Positions 35,699 to 44,881 of a DNA stretch of 64,000 bases are shown here, one piece after another. The first letter of the stretch is position 1; each line of letters starts with the position of its first letter. Location of the stretch: the NCBI GenBank assembly GCA_964369545.1, contig CAYJFA010000001.1:162129-226128 (forward strand). The letters are read 5' to 3'. The notes beneath the pieces are model-generated. The model ran no database searches. It was not told where the DNA came from and saw only the letters and a list, made by a program, of their open reading frames with translations. The DNA comes from BNWE01 sp964369545 (GTDB lineage Bacteria > Pseudomonadota > Alphaproteobacteria > UBA3830). The translations under genes and the position numbers were made by a program.

Positions 35699-36574
35699 TT
35701 AAATACTATGTCTGATTTCCCAAATTTTTATTAGCCCGAACAGATAATATTTTCTTATTGTTTCCCAAATACATATTTTCATTACCGGAATATTTAAAAA
35801 TTTATGAATAATTTTGCGTTGCATAAAATATATATCATCTCGCCTGAGATGATTTTTTCTCGCAAACTCAATAAAATCCTTTCTCGCATATAAAGCATCG
35901 GACTGTTTTTTGTCTGTTTGCTCTCCGCGTATAATAGAATTTTCATTAGCTCTGTAGTAATAACATATAGCAGATACAGTTACCATTCTTTCCAAATAAA
36001 ATAGCGCTCTTGTTGTAAAAGCAATATCCTCGCAACATCCAATATCATTGTTAAACCTTAAATTAATTTTCTCTATTTCTGATCGTTTATAGATTTTATT
36101 AAAAATATGGCACATACGCGGGATATTCGCGATGCGATACTTTTCTGCAACAGTTTCATATACAATCTCGTTAGAAATCCGGACTTTCGATCGGACACGT
36201 GAAGATTTGTATACTCGCGAAAAACTGCAGCATGCGATATTTGCGTTGTATTTTTTTGCAGATTCATATAATTTTTCAAAATAATTTAGATCAACCCAAT
36301 CGTCACTATCAACAAATCCTAAAAATTCTCCTTTTGCAATATTCATTCCTGCATTTCGTGATACACTTGGTCCCTGATTTTCTTGATTAATCACAACAAT
36401 TCTTGAGTCTTTTTCCGCATATTCAGCGACAATTTTCGCGCTATTATCCGTTGACCCATCATTTACGCAAATAATTTCTATTTCTTTAAGCGTTTGATTT
36501 ATAAGTGTATCAAAGCATTTCTTCAGATATTTATCTACATTATATATAGGAACAATAACAGAAACTTTTATCAT
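35699..36574 (-). CDS. Family 2 glycosyltransferase
   Basis: A GT-A enzyme of about 291 residues: VSVIVPIYNVDKYLKKC, ICVNDGSTDNS, the acceptor-side GPSVSRNAGM and FVDSDDWVD, then CCEDIAFTTRAL. These are typical of wall and capsule glycosyltransferases. ATG 36574 overlaps the stop of the deleted galE (ATGA) and has an AAAGAAG site upstream; the in-frame TTG at 36601 lies inside galE and is not preferred. It was probably co-transcribed with galE. Sugar specificity is unknown. Confidence 0.87.
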   Translation of the reverse strand: MIKVSVIVPIYNVDKYLKKCFDTLINQTLKEIEIICVNDGSTDNSAKIVAEYAEKDSRIVVINQENQGPSVSRNAGMNIAKGEFLGFVDSDDWVDLNYFEKLYESAKKYNANIACCSFSRVYKSSRVRSKVRISNEIVYETVAEKYRIANIPRMCHIFNKIYKRSEIEKINLRFNNDIGCCEDIAFTTRALFYLERMVTVSAICYYYRANENSIIRGEQTDKKQSDALYARKDFIEFARKNHLRRDDIYFMQRKIIHKFLNIPVMKICIWETIRKYYLFGLIKIWEIRHSI

Positions 36575-36918
36575 ATATCTTCTTTCATTTTTAAAATCCA
36601 AGAATAAGCCGTGCGGATACTATCATCTATACATCTTTTCGGACTCCAACTTAAAACCCTTGAGGCCTTTCTATTATACGCAATTAAAACAGCGCCAAAA
36701 TTATTTTTGTTAAAAATTTTCAGAATATCATCTAAATTTTTGAGATCCACTTGGATAAAATCCACAACCTTTCCGGAAGCTTTCAAGCTGACAATAGTAT
36801 CTACAATTTGCTTATGACCATTTTCCAAACTTTCGAAAATAACAATATTGTACCCTTTTTCTATTAACGCGAGGGCTGCGTGACTTCCAATATATCCCGC
36901 GCCACCTGTCACAAGCAC
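36571..36918 (-). pseudogene. galE: UDP-glucose 4-epimerase with a large internal deletion
   Basis: The 115-residue frame joins two ends of GalE. Residues 1-78 are the NAD-binding start (LVTGGAGYIGSHAALAL, ENGHKQIVD, VDLKNLDDILKIF, FGAVLI). From about residue 82 it is the extreme C terminus (RKASRVLSWSPKRCIDD, RTAYSWILK). About 220 residues, including the catalytic SxxxYxxxK region and substrate site, are absent, yet the frame is kept. There is also no ATG; only GTG codons are available at the expected start. It cannot be an active epimerase. The reading frame may survive because of coupling to the GT2 gene after it. Confidence 0.85.
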
Positions 36919-36939
36919 AAAGTTTGTATTTAAAATTAT

Positions 36940-37602
36940 TCACAATAATGATCCAATTTTATTTTTTATCATCAGAAAATCAATCCACGCTTCCCGCTTT
37001 TGAGATGGCGATCTTAAAAGATATGCCGGATGAAATGTTGGAAGAATTTCTGCCTCGAGTCCATCAATTTTTACCCATTTTCCTCGCATTTGAGTTAAAC
37101 TCTGATTTGTTTGCAGCAATGCTTTCGCGGCTGTTCCACCTAAGCAAACTACAATTTTTGGATTTATTAGAGATATATGCTTCAAAACATATGGACGAAA
37201 TATTGATACTTCCTGTGTTGTCGGAGTACGATTTCCAGGAGGCCGCCACGGTAATATATTCGTAATATAAATGTTAGTACGATCCAATCCGATAGCCGCA
37301 AGAATTTTATCTAGCAACTGTCCACTCTGTCCGACAAACGGTATCCCTTGACGATCTTCCTCTGCCCCAGGAGCCTCACCCAACAACAAGATATTAGCCT
37401 TCTCATTCCCAACGCCAAAAACCATATTCATAGCACAATCACGTAATGAAATATCCACCATTTTCATGGTTTTACGCAACTCCGCAAGCGTTAATATTTC
37501 TTTCTTTTCGGATTTTTGCAAATTGCTCAAATTTCCTGTAATGTCAGAAACCCCTGCATCATGAAACCATTCTGCGATATGTTTTAGATTTTTTTCAAGC
37601 AT
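36940..37602 (-). CDS. Uracil-DNA glycosylase, family 4
   Basis: Removes uracil from DNA. The 220-residue protein has the family 4 active-site motif LLGEAPGAEEDRQGIPFVGQSG, and the second motif TFHPAYLLRSPSQK. The iron-sulfur cluster cysteines usual in family 4 are not all obvious, since the N-terminal region lacks the C-x2-C pair and only scattered Cys (DCAM, VVCLG) are seen, which is odd. NILPWRPPGNRTPT follows the family pattern. It abuts lysS with no gap. A family 1 enzyme is excluded by the motifs. Confidence 0.85.
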   Translation of the reverse strand: MLEKNLKHIAEWFHDAGVSDITGNLSNLQKSEKKEILTLAELRKTMKMVDISLRDCAMNMVFGVGNEKANILLLGEAPGAEEDRQGIPFVGQSGQLLDKILAAIGLDRTNIYITNILPWRPPGNRTPTTQEVSIFRPYVLKHISLINPKIVVCLGGTAAKALLQTNQSLTQMRGKWVKIDGLEAEILPTFHPAYLLRSPSQKREAWIDFLMIKNKIGSLL

Positions 37603-39174
37603 CTATCTCGCTAAAGCCTCTTTTATCAGCCTCTTTGTATTATCAATGCCATACAATTTTATGAACGATCCCATTCGCGGACCATCTTCTTGGCCAAGCA
37701 AGGTCCTATACAAAGTACTAAACCAAGATTTTAAATCCTGAAACGGATGGCGTTTTCCTATTTCAAAAACAGCGCTTTGAATTTCAGAAGCATCTTCTGT
37801 TTCTTTTAATTTATCCAGCGCCACCAAAAGATCTTGCAATGCGTTTTTTTCAACATCTGTTGGAATCGCATAAGATTTGTTATTTTTTATAAAATCTTGA
37901 TAATAATTTATCGCATAATCAACAAGCCTATCTAAAAAAGGCATTTTATCAGGACTTGCATCTTGCTTATATTTTTTGATAAATCCCCACAAGGTACCAC
38001 GATCATCCGTATTACAAACACCAACCAAATTCAACAATAACGAAAACGATATATCGGATTCACTTTCTGGCGGACTACCTCCGTGAATATGCCAAACTGG
38101 ATTGTCCGCTCGCTTACTATTTTCTTGTGATTCATAGTTTTTTATGTGAGACGCATAATCATCTACCTGTCTTGGAATAACGTCAAAGTACAATCTTTTC
38201 GCGCTTTTAGGAGATACGAACATGAAATTGGCAAGGCTTTCTTGGGGCGCATACCTCAACCACTCATCAATACTAATACCATTTCCTTTGGATTTCGATA
38301 TTTTTTTACCTTCTTCATCCAAAAATAGCTCATAATTAAATCCATCCGGAGGCATTCCTCCTAAAATCTTACATATTTTTGATGAAAGCTTTACAGAATC
38401 AATAAGATCTTTTCCTGACATCTCATAATCGACTCCAATCGCAACCCAGCGCGCCGCCCAGTCGACTTTCCATTGCATCTTGCAATTTCCATCGGTTACA
38501 GGAATCTCGGTCAAAGTCCCATCTTCATCCTTAAATACAACTGTTCCAGCATCAATATTATATTGCTCGATATTTACTTGTAAAACACGCCCTGTCTTTG
38601 GTGAAATCGGCAAAAACGGACTATACGTAGAAGCACGCTCTTCTCTCAAACTTGCTAGCATTACTTTCAAAATTTCTTCGTGATGTTGCAAAACTTTCAG
38701 AAGAACATCGTTAAATTTTCCACTATTATACCAATCCGTAGAACTCTGGAACTCATATTCGAAACCAAACGAATCCAAAAATTCCATAAGTTTACTGTTA
38801 TTATGATGACCGAAACTTTCGTGACACCCAAACGGATCTGGTACTTTTGTCAACGGATATCCAAGATAATTCGTCACCATGTCTTTATTTGGAATGTTAT
38901 CGGGAACTTTACGTAATCCATCGAGATCGTCCGAAAAAGCACACAATCTTGTTTTCATTCCGGCAAGACACTCAAATGCATGACACACATACGTTGTCCT
39001 CGCTACCTCTCCAAATGTCCCGATATGTGGAAGACCGGAAGGACCATATCCTGTTTCAAAAAGAGCAAACCCTTTTTCTTTTATGGATTTTCGAGACATT
39101 AGCTTACGTGCTTCTTCAAAAGGCCACGATTTTGCGTTCTCAAAAATTCTTATATCAAATTGCTGCTCGCTCAT
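37603..39174 (-). CDS. lysS: Lysyl-tRNA synthetase, class I
   Basis: Charges tRNA-Lys using the class I fold (archaeal type, also found in many alphaproteobacteria and spirochaetes). At 523 residues it has the HIGH-equivalent GLPHIGTFGE near residue 50 and the KMSKS-equivalent KKISKSKGNGIS near 290. The N terminus WPFEEARKL is also typical of this class. The stop touches the udg start, so the two are co-transcribed. No class II LysRS is in the window. The symbol lysK is sometimes used. Confidence 0.95.
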   Translation of the reverse strand: MSEQQFDIRIFENAKSWPFEEARKLMSRKSIKEKGFALFETGYGPSGLPHIGTFGEVARTTYVCHAFECLAGMKTRLCAFSDDLDGLRKVPDNIPNKDMVTNYLGYPLTKVPDPFGCHESFGHHNNSKLMEFLDSFGFEYEFQSSTDWYNSGKFNDVLLKVLQHHEEILKVMLASLREERASTYSPFLPISPKTGRVLQVNIEQYNIDAGTVVFKDEDGTLTEIPVTDGNCKMQWKVDWAARWVAIGVDYEMSGKDLIDSVKLSSKICKILGGMPPDGFNYELFLDEEGKKISKSKGNGISIDEWLRYAPQESLANFMFVSPKSAKRLYFDVIPRQVDDYASHIKNYESQENSKRADNPVWHIHGGSPPESESDISFSLLLNLVGVCNTDDRGTLWGFIKKYKQDASPDKMPFLDRLVDYAINYYQDFIKNNKSYAIPTDVEKNALQDLLVALDKLKETEDASEIQSAVFEIGKRHPFQDLKSWFSTLYRTLLGQEDGPRMGSFIKLYGIDNTKRLIKEALAR

Positions 39175-39225
39175 TTATTCACCACACATAATGTTCGAAG
39201 AAATTGTATGATAAAAAATGCTACA

Positions 39226-40410
39226 TTACCAGCTAGTTAATGACTCTGACATCGTGTTTAATAAATCATCAATATCCTTTTTGGAATGCGCCAACGTTAT
39301 TGCTATTCGAAGTCGCGGTATCGATACCGTCGGCTGCCGCAAAGCTGAAACGATTATTTTTTTATCCAAAAGATATTTTCTGTAACGAATGGCATGTTCG
39401 CTCGACTGCATCCTGATAGGAATAATGTTGGTTTGAGAATTCATCGTATCAAAACTATGAGAAATAGATTTTCTAAAATACTTAGATAAAGAAAGAAGCG
39501 TTTTTCGCTCTTTTTCCATTTTTCCTATTATTTCCCAGCTTTTTCGAGCTGCTCCAATAATCATAGGAGATGGAGCTGTAGAATATATAAAACCGGCACA
39601 TTTTTGCAAAAGATAGTCTTTAATATATTTCGAACAGGCAATATAGGCTCCGCTGACGCCAACAGCTTTGCTGAAGGTCCCCATAACAACACAATTTATA
39701 TTTTTTAAATCAAAATCTGTGGACAAACCATATCCACGAATTCCGAAAACTCCCGTCGCGTGAGCTTCATCAAGATACAAAAATGCATTATATTTTTGAG
39801 AAAGATTGATTAACATTTGCAAATCAGCAAAATCGCCATCCATTCCAAAAACTGTTTCCGAAACAATAAACTTCGCAAATTTTTTATCTTCATATTTCTT
39901 TAAAAGGGTTTCCAGCATCTCGGTATCGTTGTGTCGATATCTTTCTAACTTTGCTGACATTAATTGCGCGGCTTTGTATAAACTTTCATGATTTAATTTA
40001 TCAAAAAACAAAATAGCTTGCTTTCCAGATGCGTCGAAAATCTTTTTATCGCATAATGCGCTAAGAACAGTAAGATTCGTCTGATATCCCGAACAAAAAA
40101 TCATCGAGGATTCTGCTTTTTTGTCGCGAGCGATCTGCTCTTCAAATTCACAAAAGATATTTCTATTTCCCGAAAGTAATCGAGCCCCCGTTGCGCCGCA
40201 TCCACATTTCATTCCAGCTTCGTATGCTGCATGTAGAATTTCTGGATTTGTGCTTAAATTCAGATAATCATTTGTAGAAAAATCTATTGCACAGTCATCA
40301 ATATCGTTCTGTAAAACCCTATAATTACAAGACACTTTTAACGATTCGCAATATGCTTTATATTCATCGACAATAGATGGAGGTCGTTCGATGTCAACTA
40401 TATCGTCCAA
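39226..40410 (-). CDS. bioF: 8-amino-7-oxononanoate synthase
   Basis: PLP enzyme joining pimeloyl thioester and alanine in biotin synthesis. FSTNDYLNLSTNPEI, GCGATGARLLSGN, FFDKLNHESLYKA, LYLDEAHATGVFG, the Lys in MGTFSKAVGVSGAY and FIYSTAPSP are AONS signatures. The open frame extends to 40524 but the extra residues are not family-like and cross the bioB start. TTG at 40410 gives 394 residues, the usual size, and is my choice; GTG 40335 is another option. Even so the 5' end overlaps the divergent bioB by about 20 bases. Other bio genes are not in the window. Confidence 0.88.
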   Translation of the reverse strand: MDDIVDIERPPSIVDEYKAYCESLKVSCNYRVLQNDIDDCAIDFSTNDYLNLSTNPEILHAAYEAGMKCGCGATGARLLSGNRNIFCEFEEQIARDKKAESSMIFCSGYQTNLTVLSALCDKKIFDASGKQAILFFDKLNHESLYKAAQLMSAKLERYRHNDTEMLETLLKKYEDKKFAKFIVSETVFGMDGDFADLQMLINLSQKYNAFLYLDEAHATGVFGIRGYGLSTDFDLKNINCVVMGTFSKAVGVSGAYIACSKYIKDYLLQKCAGFIYSTAPSPMIIGAARKSWEIIGKMEKERKTLLSLSKYFRKSISHSFDTMNSQTNIIPIRMQSSEHAIRYRKYLLDKKIIVSALRQPTVSIPRLRIAITLAHSKKDIDDLLNTMSESLTSW

Positions 40411-41332
40411 AATATCATTTGAGCATGCTTTTGAAATTTTTAATCGTCCTTTTTTTAAATTACTTTTTGACGCGCATTCCGTCCATCGCAAGAACTTCAA
40501 TGAACAACAGATACAAATTAGCACATTGCTGAGTCTAAAAACAGGCGGATGCTCTGAAGATTGCGCCTATTGCGCTCAATCTGCAAAAAACGGCAAGAAA
40601 GCACCCAAGCAACCGATGATAAATATGGAGACAGTGATTTCTGCCGCCAAAAAAGCAAAAGAAAATGGAAGTTCCAGATTTTGCATGAGTACTTCTGGAC
40701 GCGCGCCATCAGATGAAGAATTCGATTTTGTATGCAAGGTTATTCATGAAGTAAAGAACCTTGGATTAGAAACTTGTGTCACTTTAGGATTTTTAACGGA
40801 AAAACAAGTTGCACGATTAAAAACCGCTGGCTTGGATTACTATAATCACAACATTGATACTTCTCCCGATTTTTACAATAAAATCATTACAACCCGCACA
40901 ATCGACGATCGAGTTAAAACAATAGAAATGGTACAAGAAGCGGAGATAAACGTTTGCTCCGGAGGAATTATCGGACTTGGTGAAACAAACGAAGATCGCG
41001 TCAAAATGTTAGTTTTGCTTGCAAACTTGAAGGCCTATCCTAAGTCGATTCCCATAAATAGATTGGTAAAAATCCCATGTACACCATTAGAGAACGTTGA
41101 AGATGTTGATAATTTTGACTTTATCAGGACGATCGCGCTTGCAAGAATTCTAATGCCGAAATCATACGTAAAATTATCCGCCGGACGTGAAAGTATGTCG
41201 GAAGAAATGCAGGCATTGTGCTTTTTCGCAGGAGCAAACTCCATTTTTTCCGGAGATAAATTGCTTACAGTCCCAAACGCCCCTGCCTCAAAAGATATGA
41301 ATATGCTAAAAAAGATGAATATTTTGTATTAG
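40391..41332 (+). CDS. bioB: Biotin synthase
   Basis: Radical SAM enzyme inserting sulfur into dethiobiotin. The 313-residue protein has the [4Fe-4S] cluster motif C-x3-C-x2-C in GGCSEDCAYCAQSAK near residue 55, VHRKNFNEQQIQISTLLSLK before it, YYNHNIDTSP, CSGGIIGLGE and the cluster-2 ligand Arg in KLSAGRES. A perfect GGAGG at 40379-40383 lies 7 bases before the ATG and fixes the start, inside the 5' region of bioF. The two genes therefore share a divergent overlapping 5' region and are likely regulated together. Confidence 0.96.
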   Translation: MSTISSKISFEHAFEIFNRPFFKLLFDAHSVHRKNFNEQQIQISTLLSLKTGGCSEDCAYCAQSAKNGKKAPKQPMINMETVISAAKKAKENGSSRFCMSTSGRAPSDEEFDFVCKVIHEVKNLGLETCVTLGFLTEKQVARLKTAGLDYYNHNIDTSPDFYNKIITTRTIDDRVKTIEMVQEAEINVCSGGIIGLGETNEDRVKMLVLLANLKAYPKSIPINRLVKIPCTPLENVEDVDNFDFIRTIALARILMPKSYVKLSAGRESMSEEMQALCFFAGANSIFSGDKLLTVPNAPASKDMNMLKKMNILY

Positions 41333-41406
41333 TTTTAATTATTGCTATTGATTTCTATAAATTTTTAATTAAACATAAAATATGTGTTGTATTTAAGTAC
41401 GTTAAA

Positions 41407-42189
41407 ATGAAGAAAATATTGTGTTTGTCCTTTTTTGTTATGACTATAGTTGCTGCAGATGAAGGCGATAAAGAAATATCTCCTGAAAGTGGTCTATATG
41501 CTGGTATCGGACTAGAAAACATCTCGAATCAATTTAAGTTGAACATAAATGCTTGTCCAACAGGCGGTATGGGCGTGTATACGCATGAGACTTTAAATTT
41601 TTCAAAATCTAAAAACAATACTGGTGGACAATTTTTTTTAGGATATAAAAATTATCAACCACTATTTTGGGCTATTGAAACTAGGATCTCTATTAAAAAA
41701 TCCGAAATTAACAAAACATATTTTAATTATTATGATCCACCTTCAATATTAACTGCTCCTGCAAATTTAAAAATAGAAAGTGGAAACAATATTTCTGTTT
41801 TAGCCAAATTGGGCGGAAGTTTATTTTCAAAATGGTCTACGCAATATATTTTAATTGGCTTATCCTATGGAAAATTGAGTTTTGAATTTAATTACTTACC
41901 TGCCCACGCTATGGGCGGTGGTGCTAGAGCAGATGATGATGCATATTATAGCTCAAATAGAAGTGCATCAAAAGATATATTTAATATCGTCTATGGATTA
42001 GGTTTAACATATGCTATAGATAGTAAAACTGATTTTATATTTGAATTTTATTGTAAAAACCACATAAGTTCTAAATATACCACAACAGTACATGCAAATC
42101 TTGATCAAGCAGGATTCCCGAGAACGTATGGATTCAGAAATACGCAACACTGTATCTCTATCGCAATTAGTCGAAATATTTCCCTTTAA
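41407..42189 (+). CDS. Exported beta-barrel-like outer membrane protein
   Basis: A 260-residue protein with a signal peptide (MKKILCLSFFVMTIVAADE). The body is made of alternating short amphipathic strands with glycine turns: GLYAGIGLENI at the start, GGQFFLGYKNYQPLFWAIE, KLGGSLFSKWSTQYILIGLSY split over adjacent strands, and the final ISIAISRNISL strand. This resembles the small surface-antigen barrels (OMP_b-brl, Msp4/OmpW-like) common in intracellular alphaproteobacteria. Exact family not recognised. It ends 13 bases before the promoter of the next exported-protein gene. Confidence 0.62.
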   Translation: MKKILCLSFFVMTIVAADEGDKEISPESGLYAGIGLENISNQFKLNINACPTGGMGVYTHETLNFSKSKNNTGGQFFLGYKNYQPLFWAIETRISIKKSEINKTYFNYYDPPSILTAPANLKIESGNNISVLAKLGGSLFSKWSTQYILIGLSYGKLSFEFNYLPAHAMGGGARADDDAYYSSNRSASKDIFNIVYGLGLTYAIDSKTDFIFEFYCKNHISSKYTTTVHANLDQAGFPRTYGFRNTQHCISIAISRNISL

Positions 42190-42201
42190 TTTTCTCAGTT
42201 T

Positions 42202-42230
42202 TTGTCAAAAATTAACTTTTTTTGTGTAGT
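42202..42230 (+). promoter_or_regulatory. Predicted sigma-70 promoter of the 822-residue exported protein gene
   Basis: TTGTCA and TGTAGT are spaced by 17 bases, placing a start about 23 bases before the ATG at 42260. The 5' leader would be very short. Confidence 0.55.
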
Positions 42231-42259
42231 CTGTTGTAAATGACAGCAGAAATCAATAG

Positions 42260-44728
42260 ATGAAAAAAAAGTTTTTTAAATACATATTAACTGTCCAAAT
42301 ATTTGTTTTCGAATTATCCGCCATGGATCGATCAATTGAAACATATAATGTTGATCAACTAGATAATTCTTTGGCTGTATTAAATACAGGACAGACATTA
42401 CGAGTATTAGGAGAAGGACTTACTGCGATTGTTACGCAAAACAGAACTAATTACTTAGCAGCACTTGAGGCATTCAAAAATGCCTTAACAACCTCAAATA
42501 ACGCAGCGACTATTGAAATGGCAATACAAGATATGCGGACATCGCTGTTGCAAACAAGATCAACTATACAGAAATCTGACATTGTGGTAGCTCATGGGGC
42601 GATTCCTGCAGATATGCCACCAATGCAATTATCAGGAAGTGTTGCCAATCAAGGCCGTCAAAGGCAAGAGTACGATATCAACTTAGTTGCTCACCAGCAA
42701 ACATTGAACTCCTATAAAACTCAGATATTTCAAGCTTATCAAGAACAGCAAAACTTGTTAATTAATGAACAAGAGGAGTTATATCGAAATACTTTAGATG
42801 CAGTAAACGGAATACTGAATCTGGCACAAATTCTACATGCGAGGAATCAAACAGCCATCCAGACTGAAATTTTAAGAAGAATTCAGGATAAATGTTCAGG
42901 AAGGCTTTCCGGCGTAAGAGGGGAGAGCATTCTTGCTCTTCGTACAGGAAATATTGATGGCCAACATATTACAATGCATGATGCATATACTATATTACAA
43001 GAAGTCAGACAAGACATGGAAGATGAGGTGAGAAAACATGCTAGACGACAAGAACAAACGATAACTGACTTGAACACTGAATTAACAGCATTAAGAAATG
43101 CTGCAGCGAATGGAGCATACTCGGCAAGCAATATATTAGAACCAGTGAATAGACATATAGACATTTCTAGTGATTGGACTCAATTAATGAGCACATTATC
43201 AGGACTGTCAGAAATAGCAACAGCATTAAATATTGATGGAGTAAGTCAGCAGCTATTACTCTCAAGAATCGCAAGAATAAAAGGATTGCACCCTAGTGAT
43301 TTTTCAAGGTTAGTTCTATTAAATGAAGCAGCTGAACTAAAAATAGCCCAAATTAGAGAATTAGAAGAGGCGTTTTCTGTCGGAGATCCAGATTATAGAT
43401 TCGACGGCATCGCGCAAAACAAACCTCTACTTGACGTGTCGGCAATGGTGGATTCGATTATAACAGAATGTCAACATAAAGAATTTGTTATAACTGCCAC
43501 AGAGAGTTTAGAACAAGATCTCACAGCATTAAATCACCACTTAATGCGTATTATAAACTCTGACAATATTCACTCATTAGCAATGCACGTTATATATTCT
43601 CTTGGTGGATATATTGGTTTTGGAAAAGAGCTAGGCCCAAAAATGTTAAAGGAACTAGGAATTGCAGCCGCAGGCTGTACACGCGACGACCAAATAAGAT
43701 CTTTTCAGGACAATTTTGCAGAGAAATTCAATGGAAAATTAGAGTCTCTTAACGCAGAGCCTTTTATGTTCAATGAAGAAAGGGGAAAATATTTGTCTTA
43801 TAGCATTCAGGAAGCAATTATGTTACATACTGTTAAGAATGTAATTTCGTACTTTTTTAAGTCTTTAATTTCTTGTTCTTTGGATGCTATTCATCCTGAT
43901 CTAACTGCATTTCAAATGGCATCAGAAAAATATTCAAAAGCAAAGGCAGCGCTAGATAATGATCCAGACAATGGACACAATAAAGATATTTCAAAATCAC
44001 GAAATCTTATAGGAAGAAATTTTGATCAGGCAAATGAGACACTAGACAATTTAAAAAACAGATTAAAAACATTAAATGGAATTTCCTCTCGTAATATTTT
44101 CTTTTATAAGGAAGCCATCTTAAACGCGTTCAAACAACACGTGAAGTGTAAAGATATTCTGGATTTTGTTAACCACAATGTAAGAGCTCACTTTGCGAGC
44201 GATACATTTTGGAAACCGCCGCACAAAAATGCGGCCATGTGTCAAATAGCTTTTTTACCGCTTCAAGAGTTTGAATTTGTTGATCGGGAGTTTGATTTCG
44301 CTAAATATAAATTAGCCATTCCCGATATAGCAAAAACTGATCAAGATGATGAAAATACTATAGTAAGTGTAGCATTAAAACGCTTTACTACAATAAAAGA
44401 AGTTATGAAAAGGACTCCTAATGTGACAATAGAGCACTTATCAGAATACGTAGAACATCACGCGCATATGGATGAATTATTATTGAAAATAAGTGATGGC
44501 TTTAGAAAAAGCAAATTAAAAAATTTACAAAAAGCAGCTGAGCGAGCAGGAACAGAAAGAAATGTAACCACAGTATTCTCAATCAGTGAAACGCAATTTA
44601 CAGAAATTCTGAATAAATATGAAACAAATTCTCAGCGACATCTTCAGTCCATTGTCAATGAAGTGTCGAACGCCTTGCCGCCGCCGGCTCCACGGCCGCC
44701 ACCTCCGACTCCCAGAAATAAAAACTAG
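42260..44728 (+). CDS. Large exported coiled-coil protein with proline-rich tail, unknown function
   Basis: An 822-residue protein I do not recognise. A signal-like N terminus (MKKKFFKYILTVQIFVFELSAMD) is followed by an almost entirely helical, polar sequence rich in Gln, Asn, Ala and Leu, with heptad-like stretches around residues 120-300 and 560-620. There are a few cysteines in the second half. The C terminus is a proline-rich tail (PPPAPRPPPPTP). The signal and its monocistronic setting with own promoter and terminator suggest a secreted or surface factor. Proline-rich tails of this kind occur in host-directed proteins of intracellular bacteria, but that is only an analogy. Confidence 0.6.
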   Translation: MKKKFFKYILTVQIFVFELSAMDRSIETYNVDQLDNSLAVLNTGQTLRVLGEGLTAIVTQNRTNYLAALEAFKNALTTSNNAATIEMAIQDMRTSLLQTRSTIQKSDIVVAHGAIPADMPPMQLSGSVANQGRQRQEYDINLVAHQQTLNSYKTQIFQAYQEQQNLLINEQEELYRNTLDAVNGILNLAQILHARNQTAIQTEILRRIQDKCSGRLSGVRGESILALRTGNIDGQHITMHDAYTILQEVRQDMEDEVRKHARRQEQTITDLNTELTALRNAAANGAYSASNILEPVNRHIDISSDWTQLMSTLSGLSEIATALNIDGVSQQLLLSRIARIKGLHPSDFSRLVLLNEAAELKIAQIRELEEAFSVGDPDYRFDGIAQNKPLLDVSAMVDSIITECQHKEFVITATESLEQDLTALNHHLMRIINSDNIHSLAMHVIYSLGGYIGFGKELGPKMLKELGIAAAGCTRDDQIRSFQDNFAEKFNGKLESLNAEPFMFNEERGKYLSYSIQEAIMLHTVKNVISYFFKSLISCSLDAIHPDLTAFQMASEKYSKAKAALDNDPDNGHNKDISKSRNLIGRNFDQANETLDNLKNRLKTLNGISSRNIFFYKEAILNAFKQHVKCKDILDFVNHNVRAHFASDTFWKPPHKNAAMCQIAFLPLQEFEFVDREFDFAKYKLAIPDIAKTDQDDENTIVSVALKRFTTIKEVMKRTPNVTIEHLSEYVEHHAHMDELLLKISDGFRKSKLKNLQKAAERAGTERNVTTVFSISETQFTEILNKYETNSQRHLQSIVNEVSNALPPPAPRPPPPTPRNKN

Positions 44729-44739
44729 ATAAAAAAATG

Positions 44740-44780
44740 CTGCTATAGAACTTAAAATCTATAGCAGTTTCTTAATTTTT
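44740..44780 (+). terminator. Rho-independent terminator after the 822-residue protein gene
   Basis: A perfect 10-bp inverted repeat CTGCTATAGA/TCTATAGCAG with an 8-base loop is followed by TTTCTTAATTTTT. It begins 12 bases after the stop codon. The hairpin would also act weakly on the opposite strand, downstream of tpiA. Confidence 0.85.
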
Positions 44781-44881
44781 AGATTATTTTTACTTTTTTT
44801 ATAAAATCAGCTAGTTAGCTTTGAATTTTATGAATAGACTCTAAATGTTAACTTTATACATCATTATAGTCAATGTTGCAA

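Noticed and set aside
40411..40524. N-terminal extension of BioF to a 432-residue protein
   Set aside because: The extra residues do not resemble the synthase family and lie antisense to the conserved N-terminal part of BioB.
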